Assembly (NCBI GenBank): GCA_963791595.1
Contig: CAWBTF010000018.1
Span: 1 to 64,000 of the forward strand
DNA from: JAEMQF01 sp963791595
GTDB taxonomy: Bacteria; Pseudomonadota; Gammaproteobacteria; Burkholderiales; Burkholderiaceae_C
Direction of reading: 5' to 3'
DNA: 64,000 bases
Part shown: positions 47,415 to 56,253 of the stretch, in pieces
Layout: each line of letters opens with the position of its first letter
Numbering within the stretch: the stretch's first letter is position 1
Notes under the pieces: model-generated
Seen by the model: the letters and a program-made list of their open reading frames with translations, nothing else
Databases searched by the model: none
Told to the model about the DNA's origin: nothing
Made by a program: the position numbers and the translations under genes

Positions 47415-48790
47415 GCGCCAGCCTCGGTGTGCGAGGTAGCGTCCTTCAACCAGCCGGCACCGGCGCGCTTGGCCGCCGCGGCGCGGGTCCAGAAATCTTC
47501 CCAGCCTTGCGCGGGCGCGATGCAGTCGATCGTGTCCGGTCCGGTCAGCCCCGCGGCCTCCTGCAAAGCCAACGCCATCGGCGGCTTGCCGCCCGCGCGC
47601 ACCGTCTCGATCGCCTGCAACAGCGTGCGGCGGTTGCTCATGATCACTTTGTCGCTGCTGCCCAGGTGCTCGCGCGTGCGGTCGGCGATCGCGCCCATGC
47701 TCTCCACCGCCCACTGGTCGTGCAGGTTGATGTCGTTCTCGCCCATGCCGAGATACGTGCGCGTGCGCTGCTCTTCCGGGTCGAACCCCCAGTGGTTGTG
47801 CCGGCCCTTGAGCGGCAGGTAGTCGGGCAGGCTCACGCCTTGCAGGCGTTGGCGGCGCATCTCTTCCTTGTCCAGCGGCTCGGTGAAACTCGTGAAGAAC
47901 GCGTACCAGTAGGTGTGCGCATCGTCCACGGGAAGGTGGAGTTGGGTGATCGTGATCGATTCCGACAGAGGGATCACGAAAGTCGCCGGAAACGCCGCGT
48001 GCGTGACGCGCACATGCGTCAGCGCGTCGGACATCATGCGCAAGGTGGTCAACCGCGTCAGCCCGGGCGCGACCTGTTCGTGGCGGATTTCGGGCGAGCA
48101 GAACTCGCGCATCACGCGCGTCATCGGCCAGCGCTCGCCCGCCACGTCGCCCACGCTGGCGGCGCGGAACTGGCGGCCATAGGCGCCGTCCAGCGATTCG
48201 TCTTGCAGGTAGCGGTGCAGGAACGACGGGTGCGCCGGGTCAATGCCGACCTCGAACGCCTGCAGCCAATTGCAGTTCCACAGGCCCTTGAACGCGAAGC
48301 TGTGGCTCGGCGGCGCGACAAAACAATCGAAGTCCGGCAGCGCGGGCGGCGCACTGCCCTCGTCGCCGAGCCAGGCGAACAGCACGCCCGACTGCTCGCG
48401 CACCGGGTAGCTGCGCTGGCGCACGCGCTGGCAGAGCGTGGAGCCCGCGCCTTCGGCCGGCGTTTCGAGGCACTGGCCGTCGACCGCGAACTTCCAGCCG
48501 TGGAACGGGCAGCGCAGGCCATCGGTTTCATGCCGGGCGAATGACAGGTCCGCGCCGCGGTGCGGGCAGTCGCGGTCGAGCAGGCCCCAGCGGCCTTGGC
48601 CATCGCGAAACAGCACGAAGTCTTCCCCCAGCAGGCGCACCGCCTTGATCGGGCGCTGCGCCATCTCGGGGACGAGTCGGCCGTCGAATTCGTCGACAAG
48701 GGCGGCCGGCTGCCAGTAGTGACGCATCAGCGCGCCGCACGCCGTGCCCGGGCCGACGCGGGTGACGAGTTCGTTTTGTTCGCGGTTCAT
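47411..48790 (-). CDS. Rieske non-heme iron oxygenase, large subunit (phthalate-type)
   Basis: A 459-residue oxygenase. The Rieske [2Fe-2S] ligands are Cys75 and His77 (DCPHRGADLS) and Cys94 and His97 (RCPFHGWKF). The catalytic domain starts NCNWLQAFEVGIDPAHPSFLHRYL with the iron-binding His pair. It resembles the phthalate-dioxygenase/vanillate-demethylase group, which hydroxylates or demethylates aromatic acids with a separate reductase. No reductase lies next to it. It overlaps the glutamine-synthetase-like gene by four bases, so both are translated together. Confidence 0.92.
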   Translation of the reverse strand: MNREQNELVTRVGPGTACGALMRHYWQPAALVDEFDGRLVPEMAQRPIKAVRLLGEDFVLFRDGQGRWGLLDRDCPHRGADLSFARHETDGLRCPFHGWKFAVDGQCLETPAEGAGSTLCQRVRQRSYPVREQSGVLFAWLGDEGSAPPALPDFDCFVAPPSHSFAFKGLWNCNWLQAFEVGIDPAHPSFLHRYLQDESLDGAYGRQFRAASVGDVAGERWPMTRVMREFCSPEIRHEQVAPGLTRLTTLRMMSDALTHVRVTHAAFPATFVIPLSESITITQLHLPVDDAHTYWYAFFTSFTEPLDKEEMRRQRLQGVSLPDYLPLKGRHNHWGFDPEEQRTRTYLGMGENDINLHDQWAVESMGAIADRTREHLGSSDKVIMSNRRTLLQAIETVRAGGKPPMALALQEAAGLTGPDTIDCIAPAQGWEDFWTRAAAAKRAGAGWLKDATSHTEAGA

Positions 48791-48814
48791 GAGGAGGAGT
48801 TTGTGCGCGCGGTT

Positions 48815-49432
48815 TCAGCCCGCGTTCGGATACTTGATCGAGCAGCCGTAGGCCTGCGACACCGGTTTGCTGATCGCCTTGCCGGCGAGTGCTTCGCCGA
48901 GCGCCTGGTTCACGTAGTTCGTCGCGGTCTTGAGGTCGGCCACGCTGCTGCTCGGAATGCTGTCGATCGCGCCGGCGTACAGCAGCTTGCCCTGCGGATC
49001 GATCAGGTACATGTGCGGCGTGGTGCGAGCGCCGTAGGCGCGGCCGACCTTGCCGTCCACGTCCATCAGCGTTGCGCTCATCGCAGAGTCGCGCGCCTTG
49101 AGCCAGGCGTCGAGCTTGGCGGGCTCGAGGTAGTCGCGATGCTCGGTGGCGGTTGAATTGATGCTGAGCCAGACCACGTCCTTGGCGCGCGCGCCCTTTT
49201 GCGTGGCCGGCATGTTGCCGCTGTTGTAGTGCTTCTGCACATAGGGGCAGCCGGGGTTGACCCACTCGAGCACGACGTGTTTGCCCTTGAAGTCGGCCAG
49301 CTTCACGGCGCGGCCCTGGGTGTCGGTGACGGCGAACGCCGGCGCCGGCTGGCCGATCGTGGCCTGCGCGGCGGCACTCGTCGCGGCGAACAAGACGGCA
49401 CTGAGAACGGTGAGTTTCAGCCAGGTGTTCAT
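48815..49432 (-). CDS. Exported redoxin (AhpC/TSA-like)
   Basis: A 205-residue thioredoxin-fold protein with signal peptide (LKLTVLSAVLFAATSAAAQ). The active-site region reads HVVLEWVNPGCPYVQKHY with a single Cys before Pro, then GKVGRAYGARTTPHMYLIDPQGKLLYAGAIDS including the cis-Pro. It is the AhpC/TSA-like periplasmic group with one main cysteine plus Cys near the C-terminus (YGCSIKYP). The ATG at 49432 has GGAG 6 bases upstream. It is downstream of the truncated DsbD-like gene, which may have been its electron donor. Confidence 0.85.
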   Translation of the reverse strand: MNTWLKLTVLSAVLFAATSAAAQATIGQPAPAFAVTDTQGRAVKLADFKGKHVVLEWVNPGCPYVQKHYNSGNMPATQKGARAKDVVWLSINSTATEHRDYLEPAKLDAWLKARDSAMSATLMDVDGKVGRAYGARTTPHMYLIDPQGKLLYAGAIDSIPSSSVADLKTATNYVNQALGEALAGKAISKPVSQAYGCSIKYPNAG

Positions 49433-49587
49433 GCACAACTCCTTCGAGGTTGATTCGCGCGCAGGCGCTGCGCCAAGCGCAGATGTGCCAGCATGGCTTC
49501 GCAAGCGTACCCGCAAGCCGGCATGTTGGGCAAGCAAATACCGTCGGTCTGGCCGCGATCCCGCTCGGGGCGCGCCGACGGCAAGCG

Positions 49588-50665
49588 TCAGCGTTCGGAA
49601 CGTCCAGATGACACCCTGCGCTGCACCAGCCACCCGAGGCCGACCGCCAGTGCGACCGACAGCGCAGCGATGGCCAGTGCGGTCGTGCTCCAGGACGTTG
49701 GTTCTTCACTGCGCGCAGGGGTCAGCCCCGGTGCAGGCGCCAAGACCGATCGTGGCTGCGCGGGCGCGGCGCCAATCGCCGGCCAGCCGCCCTGCACCGC
49801 GAAGCGCAGCGCCTGGCCTGCGGCGTCACCGCTGCGCGACGAGCACGGCGCGCATCGGGTCCGGGCTTTCGCTGCGCTGCGCGGAGAGCGGCACGCGCAG
49901 GTGCAGGCGCGCGCCGTCCCAGCGCTGTTCGAGCGGCGCGGCGTGTTCGATCACGCCGCCGTCTTCGGCGAAGAACTCGATCGCGCGGCCGGGCCACGCC
50001 GCTGGCAGGCCGGTCGCCTCCAACACCAGCGCAGCGCCGTCGACTCGGCCTTGCGCCTGCACACCCTCCCGCTCACGTGGCAGCGCCGCCCGAGCGGTCG
50101 CGAACTCCGCCGCGTGAACCACGTGGGCCGGCACGGCAGCGCCCGAGGCGATGCGCAGCGCAAACTCGCCCTCTTGCGGAATGCACTGGTCCTTGCACAC
50201 CAGCCACTGCGCGTGCAGCTTTACGTCGAGCGCAGTGGCATCAAAGTTGGCCGGCAGGCGCAGCGCCACCGGCAGCAGCACGTCACCCTCGTAGCCGTAG
50301 TTGATCAGTGGGCCGACGGCCAGACGTTTGGGCGTGGGCCACTCGATCTCGCCGGCGCTCACGCCTTCGGGAAGCGTCCAGCGCAGGCTCGTTGCCATGC
50401 CGGAGTCGCCCGGGTTCTTCCAGTAGCTGTGCCAATGCGCGGCGTGGCGCAGGCGCAGGCCCAGCCACGCCGGCTGGCCCGAAGCGAGGCCTTGCGGGGC
50501 ATGTGCCACGAGTTCGGCGCGCACCTGTTCCGTTTGAATCACGGCGGGCTGCGCTGCCAGCGCACTGGGCAGCGCGAACACGAGCACCCCGACAGCCCGA
50601 TGCGGGAGCAGGGTCCGAATGCGTCGTATGGATGGGATCGGTTGCACGGATCGGTTCGGTCGCAT
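49588..50665 (-). CDS. DsbD N-terminal-domain protein, no reductase core, one frameshift
   Basis: About 358 residues after repair. A signal peptide is followed by a DsbD/ScsB-type N-terminal domain: GLRLRHAAHWHSYWKNPGDSG, GPLINYGYEGDVLLPVAL and the cysteine pair in WLVCKDQCIPQEGEF. The main frame stops at 49826 (VLVAQR-stop), but after a one-base insertion near 49815-49828 it continues as DAAGQALRFAVQGGWP. It then ends with one membrane helix (TALAIAALSVALAVGLGWL) and a basic tail at 49588. The eight-helix electron-transfer core and C-terminal thioredoxin domain of full DsbD are absent. Confidence 0.75.
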
Positions 50666-50696
50666 GGAGCGACTCTACGTGAATCACAATCTGCCC

Positions 50697-52109
50697 ATGA
50701 CGCGCCTCTATCGCCCCGGCGAACCCGTCGATTGGCCCGCAGTTCACCGCAGCCTCACCGGCCTTGCGGCCGACGCCTCGCCCGCCGCCTGCGAGCGCGC
50801 CGCCGCCGACTACCACTGGTACAGCCCGGTGCTTGCCGATGCATTGAAAGGCAAGCGGCCCGATCTGGTGGTGCGGCCGAACACGATCGCCGAAGTGAAA
50901 CAGCTCGCCGCGGCATGCGCGCGCCACCGCGTGCCACTCACCGTGCGCGGCGGCGGCACCGGCAACTACGGGCAATGCGTGCCGCTGCACGGCGGCATCG
51001 TGATGGACGCGACCGGCCTGAACCGCATTCAGACCATCGAACCCGGATGGGCCTGCGCGGAAACCGGCGTGCTGCTGCACAGCCTGAACCAGGCGGCGCG
51101 GGCGACAGGCCAGCAATTGCGCATGTGGCCGAGCACCGAGCGCATCGCGACGGTGGGCGGCTTCATCGCCGGCGGGCATTCGGGCATCGGCTCGATCCGC
51201 CACGGCATCCTCGCCGACCCAGGCAACGTGCGGCGCCTGCGCATCGTCACGCTCGAAGACCCGCCGCGGGTGCTCGACTTGCTGGGCGCCGACATCCAGA
51301 AAGCGCACCACGCCTACGGCACGAACGGCATCATCGTCGAGGTCGAACTCGCGCTCACGCCAGCGATTGCTTGGCAGCACACGATCGCGCTGTTTCCGAG
51401 CTACGACGCGGTGCTGCGCTTCGGCCTCGCGGTCGGGAAGGCGAGCCTGGACGCCGCGAAGCCGGGTGCCATCGACGTGTTCCAGCTCACCGCGGTGGAG
51501 CGCCGCATCACACCCTACTACGCCGGCCTGCGCGATCGGCTCGAAGACGAAGACACGATGTTCGCGCAGGTCTCGCCGGACACGTTGCCCGCGTATCAGG
51601 AGCTGGCCACGCGCATGGGCGGGCGCATCGTGGTGCGCGGCACGGAAGATCAACTGCTGGCCCAGGGCCTGCCCTCGGCCACCGAATGCGCCTACAACCA
51701 CACCACGCTCGAAGCCTTGAAGTCGGACCGCGGCGTCACCTACCTGCAAGTGGCGTATCCGGGTCCGCTCGATCCGGACCTGGTGCGCGCGCAGATGCAA
51801 CGCTTCGGCGACGAGGTCTACATGCACCATGAATTCAGCCGCGCCGGCGGCGCACTCGTGGCATTCGCGTTGCCGTTGGTGCAGTATTTCGACGAAGCGC
51901 AACTGCGCGACCTCATGGCGAGCTTCGAGCGCGACGGCTGCTGGAACTTCGACCCGCACACCTTCGTGCTCGAAGACGGCGGCATGAAGCAGGTGGATGA
52001 AGCGCAGCTCGCGTTCAAAGCCGAAGCCGACCCGTTCGGCCTGATGAACCCCGGCAAATCGCGCGCTTGGGATCAGCGCATGCTCGGCGAGCAGCGCGAA
52101 CTGGCATGA
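50697..52109 (+). CDS. FAD-binding oxidase, VAO/PCMH family (first copy)
   Basis: A 470-residue flavoprotein. FAD-domain motifs are RPNTIAEVKQLAAACARHRVPLTVRGGGTGNYGQCVPLHGG (about residues 60-100), STERIATVGGFIAGGHSGIGSIRHG and NPGKSRAW at the end. The RGGGTGN loop lacks the His that often binds FAD covalently, so the flavin is probably non-covalent. The start ATG 50697 is inside a longer frame from 50619. It oxidises an alcohol, hydroxy acid or amine-type substrate. It overlaps RidA by four bases, and a paralogue lies at 58501. Confidence 0.85.
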   Translation: MTRLYRPGEPVDWPAVHRSLTGLAADASPAACERAAADYHWYSPVLADALKGKRPDLVVRPNTIAEVKQLAAACARHRVPLTVRGGGTGNYGQCVPLHGGIVMDATGLNRIQTIEPGWACAETGVLLHSLNQAARATGQQLRMWPSTERIATVGGFIAGGHSGIGSIRHGILADPGNVRRLRIVTLEDPPRVLDLLGADIQKAHHAYGTNGIIVEVELALTPAIAWQHTIALFPSYDAVLRFGLAVGKASLDAAKPGAIDVFQLTAVERRITPYYAGLRDRLEDEDTMFAQVSPDTLPAYQELATRMGGRIVVRGTEDQLLAQGLPSATECAYNHTTLEALKSDRGVTYLQVAYPGPLDPDLVRAQMQRFGDEVYMHHEFSRAGGALVAFALPLVQYFDEAQLRDLMASFERDGCWNFDPHTFVLEDGGMKQVDEAQLAFKAEADPFGLMNPGKSRAWDQRMLGEQRELA

Positions 52110-52613
52110 TTTCCGACGAGAAAGGCAGCAACTCGATGAGCGGCATTGCACAACCCCTGGCGCGCTATTCGGCGTGGCGCCGCGCCGGCGACCTGGTGTT
52201 CCTGTCGGGCGTGATCGCGGTGGACCCGGCCGCCGGCAGCATCGTGAAGGGCTACGCCGACATCCCGGCCGATGCCCGCAAGCTGCTCGGCGAGACGGGA
52301 GAGTTTTCGACCGACATCAAGGAAGGCCCGATCCTCGCGCAGAGCTGGTTCGTGCTCGACCGCATCCGCGCCACGGTGCAGGCCGCCGGCGGCGAGATGG
52401 GCGACGTGTTCAAGCTGGTGCAGTACTTCCGCAACCTCGATCACTTTCCGCTTTACAGCCGGGTGCGCAAGCTGTTCTTCACCGGCGAGCCGCCGGCCTC
52501 CACCGTGGTGGAGGTGAGCGCGATGCTGCCCACGCGCGGACATCCTGATCGAGGTTGAGGCGACCGCCTACCTGCCTGTCGCCAAGCTGCCCGCGAAGGG
52601 GCGGGCGAAGTGA
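52106..52613 (+). CDS. RidA/YjgF family protein, one frameshift near the end
   Basis: About 168 residues after repair. RidA features are SAWRRAGDLVFLSGVIAVDP, SWFVLDRIRATVQAAGGEMGDVFKLVQYFRNLDHF and PPASTVVEVSAMLPT. An extra base at about 52531-52540 diverts the frame to an early stop at 52558; in the corrected frame the normal ending ADILIEVEATAYLPVAK runs to the TGA at 52611. RidA proteins hydrolyse reactive imine/enamine intermediates, which fits a neighbouring oxidase and deaminase. The start at 52106 overlaps the oxidase stop (ATGA); ATG 52136 is the alternative. Confidence 0.82.
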
Positions 52614-52821
52614 CGCTGATGCGAGCCTATCAGGGCATCACCGAATTGCCGCGCGTACCCAGGGTCGTGCGTAATGGGCCCGGTGGGGCAAGGCGCACCA
52701 CAATGGAGGCGTTGCGCGAGGCCTCGGATGGCATACGCCTTGCATCTTGGCACGCGCCACGGGTCGGCGACCGGCACCCGCGGCGCGCCGCCGGCCCACT
52801 CAATTCACCGCAGGAGTTTCC

Positions 52822-53808
52822 ATGTTCACCCACTCACGCAAGCTCGCCGCCCTGATCGCGGGCTTGGGGCTCGCCGCCACCGCAGGCGCCCAGGAAAAAT
52901 TCAGCTACACGACCAACTGGTACGCACAGGCCGAGCACGGCGGCTTCTACCAGGCCGTCGCGACGGGCCTGTACCGACGCGAGGGCCTCGACGTCACGAT
53001 CCGCATGGGCGGGCCGCAGGTCAACATCATGCAGCTCATGGCCGCCGGCCAGACCGACTGCGTGATGGGCTACGACATGCAGACGTTCAAGGGCTGGGAG
53101 CAGGGCATCAATGCGGTGACGGTCGCCGCGGCGTTCCAGAAAGACCCGCAGGTGCTGATCGGCCACCCCGGCGTCGTGAACAAGCTGGAAGACCTGAAAG
53201 GCAAGGCGATCCTGATCTCCGCCGCGGCGAACACCACCTACTGGCCCTGGCTGATGGCCACCTACAAGCTCGACGCGTCGCAGGCGCGCCCGTACACCTT
53301 CAACATCCAGCCTTTCATCGCCGACAAGAACGTCGTGCAGCAGGGCTACCTGTCGAGCGAGCCGTACGCGATCGAGAAGGAAGCGAAGTTCAAGCCCAAC
53401 GTGTTCCTGCTGTCCGATCACGGCTGGCCGCCCTACTCCACGACGATCGTCTGCATGGAAAAGACGGTGAAGGAAAGGCCCAAGGCCGTCGCCGCGTTCG
53501 TGAAGGCGAGCATGGAGGGTTGGAAGAGCTATCTGCGAGGCGACCCGGCGCCGGGCAATGAGCTGATCAAGCGCGACAACCCGAACATGACCGACGACAA
53601 GATCGCCCACGGCATCAAGATGCTGAATGAAACCGGCATGGTGTTCGGCGGCGACGCGGCGAAGCTCGGCGCAGGAATCATCACCGACGAGCGCATGAAG
53701 GTCACCTACGACATGATGGTGGCGATGAAGCTGCTCGATCCGAGCAAGGTGGACCCGAAGAAGACCTACACCACGCAGTTCGTCAAGAACATCAGGGTTC
53801 TGCCTTGA
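52822..53808 (+). CDS. NMT1/THI5-type ABC substrate-binding protein
   Basis: A 328-residue periplasmic protein, start MFTHSRKL with AGGAG upstream and a signal peptide ending at TAGAQ. The NMT1/THI5 fold is clear: FSYTTNWYAQAEHGGFYQAVATGLYRREGLDVTI, MGGPQVNIMQLMAAGQTDCVMGYDM, KAVAAFVKASMEGWKSYL. Members bind pyrimidine-like, aromatic or sulfonate ligands. It is the first importer gene of an operon that continues with an oxygenase and, beyond a repeat element, the ATPase and permease. Confidence 0.92.
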   Translation: MFTHSRKLAALIAGLGLAATAGAQEKFSYTTNWYAQAEHGGFYQAVATGLYRREGLDVTIRMGGPQVNIMQLMAAGQTDCVMGYDMQTFKGWEQGINAVTVAAAFQKDPQVLIGHPGVVNKLEDLKGKAILISAAANTTYWPWLMATYKLDASQARPYTFNIQPFIADKNVVQQGYLSSEPYAIEKEAKFKPNVFLLSDHGWPPYSTTIVCMEKTVKERPKAVAAFVKASMEGWKSYLRGDPAPGNELIKRDNPNMTDDKIAHGIKMLNETGMVFGGDAAKLGAGIITDERMKVTYDMMVAMKLLDPSKVDPKKTYTTQFVKNIRVLP

Positions 53809-53840
53809 GTTCACTGCGTTCGAACAGTTCGCGCTTCGTC

Positions 53841-54740
53841 ATGTCGGTCCCTCTGATCGACCTCGCGGCCGAGCCACCCCAGGCGCAGGCGCGGCGCATC
53901 GACGCCGCGCTGCGCGAGCACGGGTTCTTCGCGGTGACCGGCCATGGTGTGCCGCCGGCCGTGGTGGCGGACGCGTTCGACGCGTCGCGCCGCTTCTTCG
54001 CGCTGCCGCAAACGGTGAAGGAGCGCTGGCACATCGACGGCTGGCCGCTCAAGCGCGGGTTTGATCCGATCGGCTGGCAGTCGCTCGACCCCGGCCAGCC
54101 GCCCGACGTGAAAGAGAGCTTTTACCTCGGCGTGGAAAGCATCGGCCCGAACCAATGGCCCGACGAATCGCTGCTGCCGGGCTTTCGCGACGCGTGCAAC
54201 ACCTACTCCGCCGCGCTCGACGGGCTGGCGCGGCGCTTGATGGCGCTGTTCGAGATGGCGCTCGAGCTTCATCCCGGATACTTCGACTCTTTCATGCACC
54301 ACCCCACCATCACGACCCGATTGCTGCACTACCCGCCGCAGCCCGCACAGGCCGCGCCCGGGCAGATCGGCTGCGGCGCGCACACCGACTGGGGCGCGCT
54401 GACCTTGCTCGCGCAAGACGATGCGGGCGGCCTGCAAGTGCAAACGCCGGACGGCGCGTGGATCGACGCGACGCCGATGCCCGACACCTTCGTCGTCAAC
54501 GTCGGCGACATGACGCAGCGCTGGACCAACGACCGTTGGCGCTCGACGCTGCACCGCGTGATCAACCAACACAGCGGCCGCGACCGCTATTCGATCGCCT
54601 ACTTCTTCGACCTCGACGCGCAGGCGCGCATCGAACCGCTGCCCAGTTGCGTGAGCGCGCAGCATCCCGCGCGCTATGCGCCGATCACGGCGGGCGAACA
54701 TCTGGTGGAGATGTACCGGCGCACGACGGTGCACGCATGA
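53841..54740 (+). CDS. 2-oxoglutarate/Fe(II) oxygenase, isopenicillin-N-synthase-like
   Basis: A 299-residue double-stranded beta-helix oxygenase. The N-terminal domain (VPLIDLAAEPPQAQARRIDAALREHGFFAVTGHG) and catalytic core are complete: iron ligands His and Asp in GAHTDWGALTLL (about residues 180-190), His in RSTLHRVIN, and the 2OG-binding Arg and Ser in DRYSIAYFF. It likely hydroxylates the imported compound. The ATG at 53841 is used; a TTG at 53805 overlapping the binding-protein stop would add 12 residues. Confidence 0.9.
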   Translation: MSVPLIDLAAEPPQAQARRIDAALREHGFFAVTGHGVPPAVVADAFDASRRFFALPQTVKERWHIDGWPLKRGFDPIGWQSLDPGQPPDVKESFYLGVESIGPNQWPDESLLPGFRDACNTYSAALDGLARRLMALFEMALELHPGYFDSFMHHPTITTRLLHYPPQPAQAAPGQIGCGAHTDWGALTLLAQDDAGGLQVQTPDGAWIDATPMPDTFVVNVGDMTQRWTNDRWRSTLHRVINQHSGRDRYSIAYFFDLDAQARIEPLPSCVSAQHPARYAPITAGEHLVEMYRRTTVHA

Positions 54741-54826
54741 CAGCGGCCGAGGTGTCCCGCGCCCTGGGGGTTGAAGTGAATCTCGTACATGTCGACTTGC
54801 GTCAAGCCTCGCGTGCAGCGCTGACT

Positions 54827-55355
54827 GCTTTCGGCCCGTTGCCGTCGTTTGCCGCTGCGCGCACGCCAGCGGCTGCGCGAGGGCAGGTGGCCCGGGGTAC
54901 GTTCTCCGGCCCTCGCTCGCGGGGCACCGGATGTGGCCCACGGCGCGCAATTCCATCAACGCCAGCCAAGCTCGCGAGGAGCCAGGACACCGCGAATGGG
55001 GCCTCCGCCCGTACCCCGAACCACCTGCCCCGGCCACTGGGCGGCACCCCTGCGCATCGCTCGCCACCATGGGTTGCAGCAGGGCGGTGGTGGTGCCCCC
55101 GGGCGCAGGCCCCATTCGCGGTGTCCTGGTTCTCTGTGGGCTTGGACGGCGTTGATGGCGCTGTGCGTGGTGGGCCTCGGTGGCGCCCCGCGAGCGTGGG
55201 CCGGAGAACGGGGGCGCCGCCACCGCCCTGGGGCGCAGTCGCCGGGGGGCTGGGCTTGCGCGGACAGGGGGCTTTCGCCCGACGCCCCGGGCCACCTGCC
55301 CTCGCGCGGAGCTTGGAGTGCGCGCAGCAACCAACGGCCGCTTTGGGCCGAAAGC
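54827..55355. repeat. 529-bp imperfect long inverted repeat element
   Basis: The two halves of this stretch are reverse complements in ordered blocks: 54827-54837 with 55345-55355 (11 bp exact), 54854-54864 with 55318-55328 (11 exact), 54875-54897 with 55285-55307 (23 exact), 54901-54925 with 55185-55209 (24 of 25), and 54982-55004 with 55107-55129 (23 exact). The right arm carries about 75 extra bases at 55210-55284. No protein is supported; all frames are open only because of GC content. It sits between the oxygenase and ATPase genes in an otherwise tightly packed operon (whole gap 54741-55419). It looks like a foldback/MITE-type element or two head-to-head copies of an interspersed repeat. 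Confidence 0.8.
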
Positions 55356-55419
55356 CGCCATTCAAGACGCGTCGGAGTTTCAAGCACCGCAGGTCGTGCA
55401 ACTCGGTGGAGCGACCGAT

Positions 55420-56253
55420 ATGATCCCTGCGGTCGAGGTTCTCTCCGCCGAGAAAACCTACCCGAACGGCACGCACGCGCTGCTGCCGGTGGACCTGAGC
55501 GTGGCCGAGGGCGAGTTCGTCACCCTGCTCGGCCCGTCGGGCTGCGGCAAGAGCACGCTGCTGAAGATGATGGCTGGCCTGCTGGCGCCGAGCGACGGCC
55601 GCATCCTGCTGTGGCGCAAACCCGTCGAGCAGGTGGAGGCCAGCGGCCACCGCCTGAGCTTCGTGTTCCAGGACGCGACGCTGATGCCCTGGGCACGCGT
55701 GATGGGCAATGTGCGCCTGCCACTCGACCTGGCCGGCGTGCCGCGCGACCAGGCCGAGACCCGTGTGCGCAGCGCGTTGCAGATGGTGGGCCTGACGAAG
55801 TTCGAGTCGCACCTGCCGCGCGAACTGTCGGGCGGCATGCAGATGCGCGTGTCGATCGCGCGCGGCCTGGTCACCGAACCTCAGCTGCTGCTGATGGACG
55901 AACCCTTCGCCGCGCTCGACGAGATCACGCGCCACCGCCTCGACAGCGACCTGCTCGGTCTGTGGCAAGGCAAGAAGCTCACCGTCGTGTTCGTCACGCA
56001 TTCGATCTACGAAGCCGTGTACCTGTCGAACCGCGTCGTCGTGATGGCGGCGCGGCCCGGGCGCATCGTCGACGAAGTCCGGATCGACGAACCCTACCCG
56101 CGCGGACCGGACTTTCGCGTGTCCACCCCGTTCAGCCAGTACGCGAAGCGCTTGCAAGACGCGCTGCTGCGCGCGAGCGCCACCGACGTGGAAGCGGACA
56201 CCGGAGCGGACACTGCAACCGGCGTCGGTGCCGCCGGGGCCAGGCAGCCATGA
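55420..56253 (+). CDS. NitT/TauT-type ABC transporter ATPase
   Basis: A 277-residue ATPase of the SsuB/TauB class. Walker A GPSGCGKST, Q-loop VFQDATLMPW, signature LSGGMQMRVSIARG, Walker B LLLMDEPFAALDE and H-loop VTHSIYEA are intact. The start ATG 55420 is 64 bp after the repeat element; the longer frame from 55180 runs inside the repeat and is rejected. It overlaps the permease gene by four bases. The Ala/Thr-rich tail is variable. Confidence 0.93.
   Translation: MIPAVEVLSAEKTYPNGTHALLPVDLSVAEGEFVTLLGPSGCGKSTLLKMMAGLLAPSDGRILLWRKPVEQVEASGHRLSFVFQDATLMPWARVMGNVRLPLDLAGVPRDQAETRVRSALQMVGLTKFESHLPRELSGGMQMRVSIARGLVTEPQLLLMDEPFAALDEITRHRLDSDLLGLWQGKKLTVVFVTHSIYEAVYLSNRVVVMAARPGRIVDEVRIDEPYPRGPDFRVSTPFSQYAKRLQDALLRASATDVEADTGADTATGVGAAGARQP

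Noticed and set aside
54741..55361. Long minus-strand and plus-strand frames in the oxygenase-ATPase gap
   Set aside because: They arise from the GC-rich inverted repeat; similar peptides appear on both strands because the arms are complementary, not because of real proteins.
55180..55419. 80-codon N-terminal extension of the ABC ATPase
   Set aside because: It would be translated from the inverted-repeat element and has no counterpart in SsuB-type ATPases.
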